From Sneathiella sedimenti (GTDB lineage Bacteria; Pseudomonadota; Alphaproteobacteria; Sneathiellales; Sneathiellaceae): a stretch of DNA of 64,000 nucleotides. Positions 18,923 to 28,628 of the stretch are shown in pieces. Location of the stretch: NCBI RefSeq assembly GCF_017313765.1, contig NZ_JAFLNC010000001.1:930001-994000 (forward strand). Direction: 5' to 3'. The first letter of the stretch is position 1; each line of letters begins with the position of its first letter. The notes beneath the pieces are model-generated. The model made no database searches, was not told the DNA's origin, and saw nothing but the letters and a program-made list of their open reading frames with translations. The position numbers were made by a program, and so were the translations under genes.

Positions 18923-19558
18923 TTACGCCAGAGTTTTGCCCTTGAAGGCGCAGAGATCGGCGACGATGCAGCGGTAGCATTCGGGCTTGCGAGCCTTGCA
19001 GATATAACGCCCATGCAGGATCAGCCAATGATGGGCATGACGGAGAAATTCCTTCGGGATTTTCTTCTCCAACTTCTTTTCGACTTCCAGCGGCGTCTTG
19101 CCCGGCGCAAGTCCTGTCCGATTACCGAGGCGAAATAAATGCGTGTCCACCGCAATCGTCGGATGCCCGAAGGCGATATTGAGCACGACGTTCGCCGTTT
19201 TTCGGCCCACGCCGGCCAGTTTCTCAAGTTCCTCGCGGGTTTCGGGCACTTTGCTGTCATGGTCCCGGATCAAGGCTTCACACAGCTTGATCACGTTCTT
19301 CGCCTTGGTCTTATAGAGCCCGATGGTCTTGATATAGTCGCGTAGGGTATCTTCCCCGAGCGCGAGAATTTTTTCCGGCGTATCGGCAACGGCAAACAGC
19401 GGTCCCGTCGCCTTGTTCACCCCTACGTCTGTGGCCTGCGCAGAAAGAACCACGGCAACCAGAAGAGTGAAGGCGTTGACGTAATTCAGCTCACCTTCCG
19501 GTTCGGGGTTGTTTTCCTCAAGGCGGCGAAAAAACTCGTGAATATCTGCTTTTTTCAT
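18923..19558 (-). CDS. nth: Endonuclease III
   Basis: DNA glycosylase/AP lyase that removes oxidised pyrimidines. The 211-residue length equals the E. coli enzyme. Catalytic K120 in the helix-hairpin-helix ('GVGRKTANVV') and D138 ('TIAVDTHLFRL') fall at the same numbers as in E. coli, and the 4Fe-4S ligands C187, C194, C197 and C203 are all present. The gene stands alone, convergent with the lipoprotein gene. Confidence 0.98.
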   Translation of the reverse strand: MKKADIHEFFRRLEENNPEPEGELNYVNAFTLLVAVVLSAQATDVGVNKATGPLFAVADTPEKILALGEDTLRDYIKTIGLYKTKAKNVIKLCEALIRDHDSKVPETREELEKLAGVGRKTANVVLNIAFGHPTIAVDTHLFRLGNRTGLAPGKTPLEVEKKLEKKIPKEFLRHAHHWLILHGRYICKARKPECYRCIVADLCAFKGKTLA

Positions 19559-19667
19559 GGCAATTTTTCCTGCCTTGAGTGAAATGACGTAAAATTGACG
19601 GCTTCTAATCCTTAGTTATTGGCATAGGCGGAATTTATGCGCAATAATCAATATGGAGGATCAAGCG

Positions 19668-20204
19668 ATGCCAACGGCAGATGACAGGACGACGGAGAAC
19701 GACGCGCAGACAAAAGCGGAAGGTTCCTTCTTTATGGCTCTTTATCCTAACCGGAGTTTGTCGCAGTCTGGTTTTGTATTCCTGATGAGCAGCGTTGCCT
19801 TGGTGAGTTTCATCTCGGGAATGGCCTTCCTGTCCATGGGGGCCTGGCCGGTTTTAGGCTTTTTCGGGCTGGACGCACTCCTGATCTACCTTGCTTTCCG
19901 GCTTAATTTCCGCGCCGCCCGGCGTTATGAGACGGTGGATATCCGAAATGATGTCTTCACCATTACGCGCATCGCGCCTGACGGTGCCGCGAAGGTGGAA
20001 GTGTTCGACGCCTATTGGGCGCGGGCGATGCTCGAGAAAGGGCGGCTCTGGGTGACGAACCGCGGAAAAGTCTACGAAATCGGTACCTTTCTCGGTGAAG
20101 ATGAAAAGATCGAGGTGCAGGAATTGATCGCGATGGCGCTTGAGACTTACCGCAAGGGTGGTCTTCTTCAGTCACCCAGCCCGAGAACGTCCATCATATC
20201 ATAA
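19668..20204 (+). CDS. DUF2244 integral membrane protein
   Basis: A 178-residue protein of the DUF2244 family, common in alphaproteobacteria and of unknown function. The family pattern includes 'LYPNRSLSQSGF', two membrane helices with 'GAWPVLGFFGLDALLIYLAFR' between and through them, and 'NFRAARRYETVDI'. The ATG at 19668 is chosen because GGAGGA (19655-19660) lies seven bases upstream; the ATG at 19653 has no such site. Its last 37 bases overlap the 3' end of convergent dapB. Confidence 0.85.
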   Translation: MPTADDRTTENDAQTKAEGSFFMALYPNRSLSQSGFVFLMSSVALVSFISGMAFLSMGAWPVLGFFGLDALLIYLAFRLNFRAARRYETVDIRNDVFTITRIAPDGAAKVEVFDAYWARAMLEKGRLWVTNRGKVYEIGTFLGEDEKIEVQELIAMALETYRKGGLLQSPSPRTSIIS

Positions 20205-20980
20205 TTTCCGGCCGGCTTGTCCTTCGCCCAGAGCGTGGCACGCACGGCACCTCGGGCAAAAATGGACCTGTCTCCTGCCTTGTGTGTCAGCTCGATCCGT
20301 TCATTCTCTGCGGCAAACATGACCGTATGATCGCCCACCACATTACCGCCGCGCAACACCGCATAGCCAATATCGCCGCGTTTGCGGGCGCCGGTAATGC
20401 CGTCCCGGCCGCGATCGGCAACACTATCATGGTCGACGTTGCGCCCAGCGGCGGCGGCCTTTCCGAACAGCAGCGCGGTTCCCGAGGGTGCGTCGACCTT
20501 GTGATGGTGATGCATTTCCAGAATTTCGACATCAAACTCATCATCGAGAATGGCGGCAACCTTGCGGGTGAGCTGGGCCAGCAAGTTGACACCAAGGCTC
20601 ATATTTGCGCCCTGGACAATGACAGCCTTGTCTCCGCAGGCGGTAATCTCGGCCTGTTGCTCATTGTTGATTCCGGTTGTCCCGATAACAAGAATCTTAC
20701 CGCTGTTTGCGGCCAGCTTCGCATGGGTAACAGAGGCTGCAGGTGTCGTGAAATCGATCACTGCATCGGCTTCTTCAAACAGTTTTTCAGTATTATCTTT
20801 GATCAGAATGCCCGAAGGCTCCAGTCCGGCGAGGGCATGGATATCCTTGCCGATGGCCGGGGAACTGGCGGGCTCGGTCCCACCGATTATCTCGCAGCCA
20901 GCCGTTGCAGTGACCTGCTTTACCAGCATCCGGCCCATCCGTCCGGCCCCACCGACGATACCAATTTTTAAGTCGCTCAT
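20168..20980 (-). CDS. dapB: 4-hydroxy-tetrahydrodipicolinate reductase DapB
   Basis: NAD(P)H-dependent reductase of the diaminopimelate/lysine pathway, 270 residues. The nucleotide-binding 'GGAGRMGRM' is at the N-terminus. The catalytic signature 'EMHHHHKVDAPSGTA' with its His-His pair and Lys is near residue 155. The C-terminus 'YDMMDVLGL' is conserved, so the 37-base overlap with the convergent DUF2244 gene is real. It follows dnaJ by about 80 bases on the same strand, the usual alphaproteobacterial dnaK-dnaJ-dapB order. lysA lies in this window too. Confidence 0.97.
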   Translation of the reverse strand: MSDLKIGIVGGAGRMGRMLVKQVTATAGCEIIGGTEPASSPAIGKDIHALAGLEPSGILIKDNTEKLFEEADAVIDFTTPAASVTHAKLAANSGKILVIGTTGINNEQQAEITACGDKAVIVQGANMSLGVNLLAQLTRKVAAILDDEFDVEILEMHHHHKVDAPSGTALLFGKAAAAGRNVDHDSVADRGRDGITGARKRGDIGYAVLRGGNVVGDHTVMFAAENERIELTHKAGDRSIFARGAVRATLWAKDKPAGNYDMMDVLGLGD

Positions 20981-21061
20981 GTCACAATACCTCTATTATC
21001 GCGCCACAGGATGTAGCACAGTCAGAAGAATGTGGCGAGATGGTAATATCGCGACGGTGCG

Positions 21062-22198
21062 TCAGTCCTTCAGGTCGGCGAGGAAATCCTTGACCCGGGA
21101 GAAGAAGCCTTCTGATTCGGGGCTATGGGCACCCTTGCCCTCCGCTTCGAATTCCTTCAGCAATTCCTTCTGGCGCTTGCTCAAGTTAACCGGCGTTTCA
21201 ACGATGGTATGGATATACATATCGCCGTGACTATGGGAGTTCATGATCGGCATACCCTTGCCGCGCAGACGGAACTTGCGCCCGGACTGGGTACCGGCGG
21301 TAATGCTGACCTTGGCGCGCGCTCCTTCCAGGGTCGGAACCTCGATATCGCCGCCCAAGGCCGCTGTCGTCAGCGGAATGGGAACGCGGCAATGGATATT
21401 CTGGCCATCACGCTGGAATATTCTGTGATCCTGAACGGTCAGGAAAATATAGAGATCACCGGGAGGTCCGCCGCGCATACCGGCTTCGCCTTCACCGGAA
21501 AGGCGGATGCGATTGCCGTCATCGACGCCGGCGGGAATATTGACAGAGAGGGTTTTTTCCTTGTTCACACGGCCCTGGCCACGGCAGGTTTTACAGGGGT
21601 TCTTGATAACCTGGCCCTGTCCCTGACATGTGGGGCAGGTGCGTTCAATGGTGAAGAACCCCTGCTGCGCCCGGATCTTGCCCATGCCCTGACAGCTGTC
21701 GCAGGTGGTTGGTTCCGAACCGGCTTCCGCACCTAATCCATCGCAGCTTTCGCAGGGGGCGGTTGTCGGGATCTTGAGTTCCATCTTTTTGCCGTGATAG
21801 GCATCTTCGAGGGAGATTTCGAGGTTATAGCGCAGGTCAGAACCGCGCGGTGCACGGGATCGCCCGCCACCTTGGGCGCCGCCCATGAAATCGCCAAAGA
21901 GGTCTTCGAAAATATCACTGAAGCCGCCGCCCATACCGCCAAATCCGCGTGCCCCGCCCGGGCCACCGCCATTTTCAAAGGCGGCGTGGCCATACTGGTC
22001 ATAGGCGCTGCGTTTTTGCGGGTCCTTCAGGATTTCGTAGGCTTCGTTAACTTCCTTGAAGGCGGCTTCGGCGCTGCTGTCATTGGGATTGCGGTCCGGA
22101 TGATATTGCATCGCCTTCTTGCGATAGGCGGATTTGACTTCAGCGGCGTCAGCATTGCTTTCCACCCCAAGTACTTCGTAATAATCGCGTTTGGCCAT
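21062..22198 (-). CDS. dnaJ: Chaperone protein DnaJ
   Basis: Co-chaperone that stimulates DnaK ATPase and delivers substrates; 378 residues. The J domain has HPD at residues 33-35, followed by a Gly/Phe-rich linker (about 75-115). Four CxxCxGxG zinc repeats follow, with cysteines at 149/152, 166/169, 188/191 and 202/205. The C-terminal substrate-binding region is complete. It is separated from dnaK by a 101-base gap that contains a strong hairpin. Confidence 0.98.
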   Translation of the reverse strand: MAKRDYYEVLGVESNADAAEVKSAYRKKAMQYHPDRNPNDSSAEAAFKEVNEAYEILKDPQKRSAYDQYGHAAFENGGGPGGARGFGGMGGGFSDIFEDLFGDFMGGAQGGGRSRAPRGSDLRYNLEISLEDAYHGKKMELKIPTTAPCESCDGLGAEAGSEPTTCDSCQGMGKIRAQQGFFTIERTCPTCQGQGQVIKNPCKTCRGQGRVNKEKTLSVNIPAGVDDGNRIRLSGEGEAGMRGGPPGDLYIFLTVQDHRIFQRDGQNIHCRVPIPLTTAALGGDIEVPTLEGARAKVSITAGTQSGRKFRLRGKGMPIMNSHSHGDMYIHTIVETPVNLSKRQKELLKEFEAEGKGAHSPESEGFFSRVKDFLADLKD

Positions 22199-22222
22199 CT
22201 TTTATCAATCACTTAACGAATG

Positions 22223-22255
22223 CCGCCCCGACCCGGATTTCCGGGATCGAGGCGG
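22223..22255 (-). other. Stem-loop between dnaK and dnaJ
   Basis: A stem of 13 base pairs with one mismatch and one bulge closes a four-base loop. The lower arms CCGCC (22223-22227) and GGCGG (22251-22255), and the upper arms CCCGG (22232-22236) and CCGGG (22241-22245), are visible directly. There is no T-run on the transcript's 3' side, so it is not a classical intrinsic terminator. It could attenuate transcription into dnaJ or protect the 3' end of a processed dnaK mRNA. Confidence 0.6.
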
Positions 22256-22299
22256 TATGTTAGAAGACAGGATTGTAGCGGGTTCCCCCTAAGAAATCC

Positions 22300-24219
22300 T
22301 TACTTGTCCTTTTTGTCTTCGTCGACTTCCTCGAAGTCCGCGTCGACAACATCATCATCGGAGGCGTTGCCCTGTTCCTGACCTTCGCCTGCGTTGCCTG
22401 CGTCGGCCTGGTCGCCCTGCGATTGCGCATAGAGCGCTTCGCCGAGCTTCATGGAGGCAGCCTGCAGAGCGTCCATCTTGGCCTTGATGGCCTCGATATC
22501 GTCGCCTTCCTTGGCTTCTTTCAGCTCATTGAGCGCAGTTTCGATCGGCGCTTTCACGTCATCGCCCACCTTGTCGCCGTTTTCCTCAAGGGTTTTTTCC
22601 GTCGCATGGACAAGGCTGTCTGCCTGGTTCATGATCTCGACTTTTTCCTTGCGGGCCTTGTCTTCGGCAGCATGCTCCTCAGCATCCTTGACCATCTTCT
22701 CGATATCATCTTCGCTCAGTCCGCTGGAAGCCTGAATCTGGATCTTCTGCTCCCGACCGGTACCTTTGTCTTTCGCCGAGACATTGACAATACCGTTCGC
22801 GTCGATATCGAAGGTTACCTCGATCTGCGGTACACCACGCGGTGCCGACGGGATCTCGGTCAGGTCGAAGTTGCCAAGCAACTTGTTGTCGGCCGCCATC
22901 TCGCGCTCACCCTGGAACACCCGGATGGTCACGGCCTGCTGGTTGTCTTCGGCAGTTGAGAAAGTCTGGCTCTTCTTCGTCGGGATCGTCGTATTCCGGT
23001 CGATGAGACGGGTAAAGACACCTCCCAGCGTTTCGATACCGAGGGAGAGCGGAGTCACATCGAGCAGCAGGACGTCTTTCACGTCACCCTGCAGCACACC
23101 GGCCTGAATGGCCGCGCCAATGGCGACGACTTCGTCCGGGTTCACACCCTTGTGGGGTTCGCGACCAAAGAAGGTTTTAACGGCCTCAATAACCTTGGGC
23201 ATACGGCTCATACCGCCGACCAGGATAACTTCGTCGATTTCACCTTTTTGCAATCCGGCATCTTTCAGTGCTTTTTCGCAAGGGGCGAGCGTACGCTTGA
23301 CCAGATCCTCGACCAGACGCTCGAACTGAGCGCGGGTCAGCTTCAACTGCATATGTTTCGGGCCGGAGGCATCCGCCGTGATAAAGGGCAGATTGATTTC
23401 TGTGGACTGGGAGGACGACAGCTCGATCTTCGCTTTTTCCGCGGCTTCCTTCAGGCGCTGCAACGCCATCTTGTCGGAGCGCAGGTCGATGCCCTGTTCC
23501 TTCTTGAATTCATCGGCGAGATAGTCAACCAGTTTCAAGTCGAAGTCTTCACCACCGAGGAATGTGTCACCATTGGTGGAGCGGACTTCAAAGACGCCAT
23601 CACCGATTTCAAGGATGGAGACGTCAAACGTACCGCCGCCAAGGTCATATACGGCAACGGTCTGGTTCGCCTTGTCCATGCCATAGGCGAGCGCGGCTGC
23701 TGTCGGTTCGTTGATGATGCGCAGGACTTCAAGACCGGCGATCTTGCCTGCGTCTTTCGTGGCCTGACGCTGGGCGTCGTTGAAATAGGCGGGTACCGTG
23801 ATCACGGCCTGGCTAACGGTTTCACCGAGATAGCTTTCCGCCGTTTCCTTCATTTTCTGAAGGATGAAGGCTGAAATCTGGCTCGGAGAGTATTTTTCGC
23901 CGCGGGATTCCACCCAGGCATCACCATTATCCGCCTTTACGATCTCGTAGGGGACCATTTCTCTATCTTTTTGAGTGGTCTTGTCGTCAAACCGGCGGCC
24001 GATAAGGCGCTTGATTGCGAAGAAAGTATTTTGCGGGTTTGTTACGCCCTGACGTTTCGCGGATTGTCCAACGAGTTTTTCGCCGTCTTCCGTAAAGGCA
24101 ACCATTGACGGGGTCGTCCGGGCACCTTCTGAATTCTCAATGACCTTTGCATTCTTGCCATCCATAACGGCGATGCAGGAGTTGGTCGTTCCCAAGTCAA
24201 TTCCGATTACTTTAGCCAT
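22300..24219 (-). CDS. dnaK: Molecular chaperone DnaK (Hsp70)
   Basis: ATP-driven Hsp70 chaperone, 639 residues. The N-terminus '[19 protein letters not shown]', the phosphate motif '[16 protein letters not shown]' and '[13 protein letters not shown]' define the ATPase domain. The substrate-binding domain starts after the linker '[16 protein letters not shown]', and the acidic disordered C-terminus ends in [10 protein letters not shown]. GrpE and HrcA genes lie on the same strand 1.3 kb upstream, beyond a RarD-like gene. A heat-shock-type promoter is visible 90 bases before the start. Confidence 0.99.
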   Translation of the reverse strand: MAKVIGIDLGTTNSCIAVMDGKNAKVIENSEGARTTPSMVAFTEDGEKLVGQSAKRQGVTNPQNTFFAIKRLIGRRFDDKTTQKDREMVPYEIVKADNGDAWVESRGEKYSPSQISAFILQKMKETAESYLGETVSQAVITVPAYFNDAQRQATKDAGKIAGLEVLRIINEPTAAALAYGMDKANQTVAVYDLGGGTFDVSILEIGDGVFEVRSTNGDTFLGGEDFDLKLVDYLADEFKKEQGIDLRSDKMALQRLKEAAEKAKIELSSSQSTEINLPFITADASGPKHMQLKLTRAQFERLVEDLVKRTLAPCEKALKDAGLQKGEIDEVILVGGMSRMPKVIEAVKTFFGREPHKGVNPDEVVAIGAAIQAGVLQGDVKDVLLLDVTPLSLGIETLGGVFTRLIDRNTTIPTKKSQTFSTAEDNQQAVTIRVFQGEREMAADNKLLGNFDLTEIPSAPRGVPQIEVTFDIDANGIVNVSAKDKGTGREQKIQIQASSGLSEDDIEKMVKDAEEHAAEDKARKEKVEIMNQADSLVHATEKTLEENGDKVGDDVKAPIETALNELKEAKEGDDIEAIKAKMDALQAASMKLGEALYAQSQGDQADAGNAGEGQEQGNASDDDVVDADFEEVDEDKKDK

Positions 24220-24307
24220 CTTATCCTCTTTAATATTGGCAGATCTTCACAGCCACCTTATGCACCGTGGCGATCCCCAGGATTTAAAACGTGTAAGTCT
24301 GTTGCCG

Positions 24308-24339
24308 TGTATATAAGTTCGAAACAAATTCAGTGCAAG
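24308..24339 (-). promoter_or_regulatory. RpoH (sigma-32) type promoter of dnaKJ
   Basis: On the minus strand CTTG (24339-24336) is followed after 18 bases by CTTATATACA (24317-24308). This matches nine of ten positions of the alphaproteobacterial heat-shock -10 (CYTATNTNNG) with correct spacing. The predicted 5' leader is about 85 bases. Confidence 0.72.
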
Positions 24340-24405
24340 GGTCGGAGTGGTCCTGCACGGACATAATGTTGAATTCAAGAAACCAGATGTGGCGTGCAAG
24401 CCGCG

Positions 24406-24420
24406 GCATGGCTGCCATGC
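24406..24420. repeat. 15-base palindrome upstream of dnaK / rarD
   Basis: GCATGGC-T-GCCATGC, perfect arms of seven bases around one central base. It lies within the 281-base divergent region between dnaK and the RarD-like gene, about 80 bases before the latter. It may be an operator or chance; no known regulator is recognised. Confidence 0.35.
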
Positions 24421-24500
24421 TTAATCCTCTCTTTACCTTGTCAGCAGGCTCTGATACGTGCAATAGACGATATTTCTAGAGCCTATAACAGGGATTCCGT

Positions 24501-25460
24501 GTGACAACTGAACCGTCCAGCCGCGACAGCGGCGCCCCCTTCAGTTTTTTCTCTCCTGACGAGACCCGTGGACTATTGAGTGCGTTCGGCGCCTTTCTCG
24601 TTTGGGGCTGGTCCCCGGTCTATTTCAAGTGGCTCTCACATGTCTCCCCTATAGAGATTATTTCTCATCGTATCATCTGGTCATCGCTGTTTGTCCTGCT
24701 CCTGATCGCGTCAACGCGGAAAATCGGGCAGATTCTGGAAATTTATCGGGATCCGCGCCGGCTTTATGTTTTTGTCCTGACCACATTGTTGATTGGCGGG
24801 AATTGGCTGACCTTTGTCTGGGCCATTACCAATGACCGCATCCTGGAAGGAAGTCTCGGCTACTATATTAATCCCCTGGTTAATATCCTGCTCGGCATGA
24901 TATTTCTGGGTGAGCGGGTCAATAAATGGCAGACGGTGGCCATTTTATGCGCTGTAGCGGCAGTCACCATCCTGACGATACAGGTTGGCTACCTGCCTTG
25001 GGTTGCTCTTGTCCTCGCATTTTCTTTCGGGTTTTACGCCCTGCTTCGCAAGAAAGCCGGTGCGGACAGCGCTGTTGGCCTCGTCGTCGAGACGACTTTG
25101 CTGTTTCCGGTGGCACTCGGCTTCCTGTTGTATCTGACGTTCACGGCGGATCCCGCGACCTCATCGGAGGCGCCAACAGGGTTTCTGTTCGATACGGGCA
25201 CTTTGCTGCTGCTGATCGGCACGGGCGTGGTGACGGCGGTTCCGCTCATACTCTTTACCACTGCCGCAAAGTACCTAAAATTCACAACGATCGGCATCTT
25301 GCAGTATCTGTCGCCGACCATGCATGTCTTTATTGCCGTGTATCTTTATAACGAACCCTTTGATCAGTCGCGCCTGTTTGCCTTTGCGCTAATCTGGATC
25401 GGACTTATCATCTATAGTGTGGATGGTTACCGGGGGCGGCGTCGCCCCGCGGCAATCTAG
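24501..25460 (+). CDS. rarD: RarD-like DMT/EamA family transporter
   Basis: A 319-residue inner-membrane transporter of the drug/metabolite superfamily with about ten hydrophobic helices. The RarD signature 'FLVWGWSPVYFKWL' near residues 33-46, followed by 'EIISHRIIWS', distinguishes it from generic EamA proteins. The start codon is GTG. RarD was named for chloramphenicol sensitivity, but its physiological substrate is not established. It is monocistronic, divergent from dnaK and convergent with grpE. Confidence 0.85.
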   Translation: MTTEPSSRDSGAPFSFFSPDETRGLLSAFGAFLVWGWSPVYFKWLSHVSPIEIISHRIIWSSLFVLLLIASTRKIGQILEIYRDPRRLYVFVLTTLLIGGNWLTFVWAITNDRILEGSLGYYINPLVNILLGMIFLGERVNKWQTVAILCAVAAVTILTIQVGYLPWVALVLAFSFGFYALLRKKAGADSAVGLVVETTLLFPVALGFLLYLTFTADPATSSEAPTGFLFDTGTLLLLIGTGVVTAVPLILFTTAAKYLKFTTIGILQYLSPTMHVFIAVYLYNEPFDQSRLFAFALIWIGLIIYSVDGYRGRRRPAAI

Positions 25461-25475
25461 GGTGCAGCTTTAAGG

Positions 25476-26123
25476 TTACACCTTTTCATCGATATGTGTT
25501 TCAGCACGCTTCTGGCCGCCCTTTGAGACACCGACCATTGCCGGACGCAGGAGCCGGTCTGCAATCACAAAGCCAGCCTGGGTCACCTGTAAGACAGTGC
25601 CAGGTTCGACAGAGGGGTCTTCAATCTCGTACATCGCCTGATGCAGGTTGGGATTGAATTTTTCGCCCATGGGGTCGATCTTGCGGATCTGGTGTTTCTC
25701 TAACGTATTGAGCAGTTCCGATTCCGTCATTTCAATGCCCGGCAGCACATTCTTTACATCCGCATTCTCGCGTGCGGAATCGGGTATGCTCTCGATTGCG
25801 CGCCGAAGGTTATCGGCAACCCCCAGAATATCCCGGGCAAACTTGGTCACCCCGTAAGTATGCGCATCCTGCTTCTCGCGTTCAGCCCGGCGGCGCATAT
25901 TTTCAACATCCGCCATTGCCCGGAGCAGCTTGTCCTTCAGATCGGCAATCTCGGCATCCTTCTGCGCAATGATATCGACCTCGCCCGACTCTTCAGGCGC
26001 ACCAGTCTCTTGCGCTGGACTATCTTCATCCTGCGTCACGGCGTCAGCCGGGGCCTCTGCCTCGTTTGACAAATTTTCATTCTCCTCCTGATCATTCAGG
26101 GGGTGCTGCTTTGGTTCATTCAT
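25476..26123 (-). CDS. grpE: Nucleotide exchange factor GrpE
   Basis: Releases ADP from DnaK. 215 residues: an acidic disordered N-terminus (about 1-55), a long coiled coil ('KDAEIADLKDKLLRAMADVENMRRR', about 55-105), then the four-helix and beta domains with 'FNPNLHQAMYEIED' and 'GFVIADRLLRPAMV'. It follows hrcA by 12 bases on the same strand, so it is co-transcribed with the repressor gene. Confidence 0.97.
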   Translation of the reverse strand: MNEPKQHPLNDQEENENLSNEAEAPADAVTQDEDSPAQETGAPEESGEVDIIAQKDAEIADLKDKLLRAMADVENMRRRAEREKQDAHTYGVTKFARDILGVADNLRRAIESIPDSARENADVKNVLPGIEMTESELLNTLEKHQIRKIDPMGEKFNPNLHQAMYEIEDPSVEPGTVLQVTQAGFVIADRLLRPAMVGVSKGGQKRAETHIDEKV

Positions 26124-26135
26124 TGTGTCTGCTTC

Positions 26136-27164
26136 CTAATCCAGCAATTTACCGATTACCTTTGCCGTATAGTCCACCATCGGGACGATACGCGCATAGT
26201 TTAACCGCGCCGGGCCAATCACACCGATGGCGCCGACGACCTGTTCTTGGCTGTTATGATATGGAGAAATAATCATTGATGTGCCGGAAAGCGAGAAAAG
26301 ATTATTCTCCGAGCCAATAAATATTTTTACACCACTGCCTTTTTCAGCCAATTCCAGCAATTTGATCCGCTCTTTCTTGACTTCAAGCGTATCGAACAAT
26401 TCCCTGATTTTCTCAAGATCTTCAAGAGCCTGAACATTCTGCAACAGGTTCGCGTGGCCACGGACGATCAGGGTTTCCCCTCCACCCCAGCTCGCAATGT
26501 CGTGGGCGATGAGGTCCTGCGTCAGGTCATCGAGTTCGGCCTGATGATTGTCCAGTTCACGCTGGATGGCCTCTTTAGTCTCATGCAGCGTACGTCCGGC
26601 GAGTTTCGCGTTGAGGTAGTTGGCCGCTTCCCGCAGGCCGGAATCGGTGAGGCCCGGCGGAAGTTCGATGGCCCGGTTCTCGACCATCCCGTTGGCGGTT
26701 ACTATGATCACCAGCGCGCGGTCGACGCCAAGACGAACAAATTCAATCTGCTTGACCGAGCTATCGCTTTTCGGGGCAATCACCAGCGAGGCGCAATTTG
26801 AGAGACCGGAAAGCATCGTCGAGGCCTCAGTGAGCATTTCCTCCATATTGCGCCCATCAACGGCGCAGCGTGCCTTGATATCGGCGCGCTCCGCCTCCGT
26901 CAGGTTGCCAATCTCCAGTATACCATCCACGAACAGCCGCAGCCCCTGCTGGGTAGGTAGTCGCCCGGCCGAGGTATGCGGTGAGTAAAGGAGACCGGCA
27001 TCCGCCAGATCCGCCATAACATTGCGGATCGAGGCGGGCGAGAGGTCAAGTTCAGTGATCCGCGACAACGTGCGTGAGCCGACAGGTTCCCCGGTATGCA
27101 TATAGGTTTCCACTATATGCCGGAAAACGATGCGGCTGCGTTCATTAAGTTCCTGTATCGACAT
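26136..27164 (-). CDS. hrcA: Heat-inducible transcription repressor HrcA
   Basis: 342-residue repressor with an N-terminal winged-helix ('[29 protein letters not shown]') and the GAF-like dimerisation domain; the C-terminus '[23 protein letters not shown]' is typical. HrcA binds CIRCE elements (TTAGCACTC-N9-GAGTGCTAA). I find none before hrcA, grpE or dnaK here, which agrees with the alphaproteobacterial scheme in which HrcA acts mainly on groESL, outside this window. Confidence 0.97.
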   Translation of the reverse strand: MSIQELNERSRIVFRHIVETYMHTGEPVGSRTLSRITELDLSPASIRNVMADLADAGLLYSPHTSAGRLPTQQGLRLFVDGILEIGNLTEAERADIKARCAVDGRNMEEMLTEASTMLSGLSNCASLVIAPKSDSSVKQIEFVRLGVDRALVIIVTANGMVENRAIELPPGLTDSGLREAANYLNAKLAGRTLHETKEAIQRELDNHQAELDDLTQDLIAHDIASWGGGETLIVRGHANLLQNVQALEDLEKIRELFDTLEVKKERIKLLELAEKGSGVKIFIGSENNLFSLSGTSMIISPYHNSQEQVVGAIGVIGPARLNYARIVPMVDYTAKVIGKLLD

Positions 27165-27205
27165 GCCGATTTCGTCACAAAGTGGAAGTTCAGTTACTGT
27201 CCTTG

Positions 27206-27234
27206 AATGTAGTGACGCGGGAGGCTTGCGTCAA
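27206..27234 (-). promoter_or_regulatory. Sigma-70 promoter of hrcA-grpE
   Basis: On the minus strand TTGACG (27234-27229) and TACATT (27211-27206) are separated by exactly 17 bases. The -10 ends 41 bases before the hrcA start. The match is good (five of six and four of six). Confidence 0.6.
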
Positions 27235-27254
27235 TCTGGTGCAACAGGTACAAA
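27226..27254 (+). promoter_or_regulatory. Possible promoter of rph-rdgB-hemW
   Basis: TTGCGT (27226-27231) and TACAAA (27249-27254) with 17-base spacing, 37 bases before the rph ATG. It overlaps the divergent hrcA -35 region, so the two promoters may compete. The match is moderate. Confidence 0.4.
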
Positions 27255-27291
27255 TGGCGCCAATTCAAATATTCAAACTAAAGGAAGTTTA

Positions 27292-28008
27292 ATGCGCCCC
27301 TCTGGCAGAGCCCCCGACCAATTGCGTGAAATCATCATGGAGCCAGGCTATGCCAAGAATGCCGAGGGTTCCTGCTTCATAAAATGTGGCGATACCCACG
27401 TGCTCTGCACCGCGAGTGTCGAGGAACGGGTGCCGCCCTTCCTGCGTAATACCGGAAAAGGCTGGGTGACCGCGGAATATGGCATGCTGCCGCGCTCCAC
27501 CGGTTCGCGGATGGGCCGGGAAGCCGCGCGTGGAAAGCAGCAGGGCCGGACTGTGGAAATCCAGCGGCTGATCGGCCGTTCGTTGCGGGCGCTGGTCAAC
27601 TTCGAAGGCTTCGGAGAGCGGCAGATCACGGTAGACTGCGATGTAATTCAGGCTGATGGCGGCACGCGCACGGCGTCGATCACCGGCGCATATGTCGCGC
27701 TCTATCAGGCATTTGACAAACTAGTAGAGCAGGGGAAAATTCTTGAAATCCCGATGAAGGGCCAGGTGGCGGCTGTTTCCTGCGGTATTTATAAGGGAGC
27801 CCCCGTTCTCGATCTTGATTATCCCGAAGACAGCAACGCGCAGGCCGATGCGAACTTCGTCCTGACATCCGATGGACAGATTATCGAGATCCAGGGCACA
27901 GCGGAGGAAGATCCTTTTTCAGAAGCAGAATTCGGATCCCTATTCACGCTCGCCAAAAAGGGTGTTAAAGAGCTATGTGCCCTTCAGCGTCAGGTCCTCG
28001 GCATTTGA
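27292..28008 (+). CDS. rph: Ribonuclease PH
   Basis: Phosphorolytic 3'-5' exoribonuclease that trims tRNA 3' ends; 238 residues, the usual length. The ATG at 27292 has AAGGAAG upstream and gives the canonical start '[14 protein letters not shown]'; a longer frame from 27130 runs back across hrcA. Motifs '[19 protein letters not shown]' and '[20 protein letters not shown]' are complete. It overlaps or abuts rdgB, the common rph-rdgB-hemW order. Confidence 0.97.
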   Translation: MRPSGRAPDQLREIIMEPGYAKNAEGSCFIKCGDTHVLCTASVEERVPPFLRNTGKGWVTAEYGMLPRSTGSRMGREAARGKQQGRTVEIQRLIGRSLRALVNFEGFGERQITVDCDVIQADGGTRTASITGAYVALYQAFDKLVEQGKILEIPMKGQVAAVSCGIYKGAPVLDLDYPEDSNAQADANFVLTSDGQIIEIQGTAEEDPFSEAEFGSLFTLAKKGVKELCALQRQVLGI

Positions 28009-28628
28009 GTGACCATCGGAAATTTGACGGCGGCAAGCTGGTTGTCGCCAGCCACAATCCCGGCAAAGTCCGAGAAATTGGGGAGTTGCTGGCGGCCTTT
28101 AATGTAGAACCGGTCTCGGCAGGGGAACTCGGCCTGCCGGAGCCTGTTGAGGATGGCGATACCTTTATTGCCAATGCCGAGATTAAGGCGCTGGCCGCGG
28201 CAAAGAGTGCGAATATGGTGGCGCTCAGTGATGATTCCGGCTTTGCGCTGGACGCCCTTAACGGTGCGCCCGGTATTTATTCTGCGCGCTGGGCGGGCCC
28301 GACAAAGGACTTTTCCCTTGCTATGCAAAAGGTTGAGGATGAACTTCAAATGAGTGGCGCCGTGACGCCGGATAAGCGAACGGCGCACTTCATTTGCGCC
28401 CTCACCCTTGCCTGGCCGGATGGACATATGGAGAGTTTCGAAGGCCGTGTTGCAGGCACAGCCGTCTGGCCGCCGCGTGGTGACAAAGGTTTCGGTTATG
28501 ATCCGGTTTTCATGCCCGATGGCTACGATGTCACCTTCGCCGAAATGGAACCGGAGGCGAAGCATGCGATGAGCCACCGGGCTGATGCCTTCCGGCAATT
28601 GATCGATGCCTGCTTTAACAGACAATAA
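27975..28628 (+). CDS. rdgB: dITP/XTP pyrophosphatase (HAM1/RdgB)
   Basis: House-cleaning enzyme that hydrolyses dITP, ITP and XTP to monophosphates. Motifs '[14 protein letters not shown]', '[26 protein letters not shown]' and '[15 protein letters not shown]' are diagnostic. The start is uncertain. The ATG at 27975 overlaps rph by 34 bases; a TTG at 28005, overlapping the rph stop, would give a more typical N-terminus of about 207 residues. Its 3' end overlaps hemW by 23 bases. Confidence 0.95.
   Translation: MCPSASGPRHLSDHRKFDGGKLVVASHNPGKVREIGELLAAFNVEPVSAGELGLPEPVEDGDTFIANAEIKALAAAKSANMVALSDDSGFALDALNGAPGIYSARWAGPTKDFSLAMQKVEDELQMSGAVTPDKRTAHFICALTLAWPDGHMESFEGRVAGTAVWPPRGDKGFGYDPVFMPDGYDVTFAEMEPEAKHAMSHRADAFRQLIDACFNRQ

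Noticed and set aside
27165-27291. CIRCE element for HrcA
   Set aside because: No TTAGCACTC-N9-GAGTGCTAA dyad, even with mismatches, is visible here or before dnaK and grpE.
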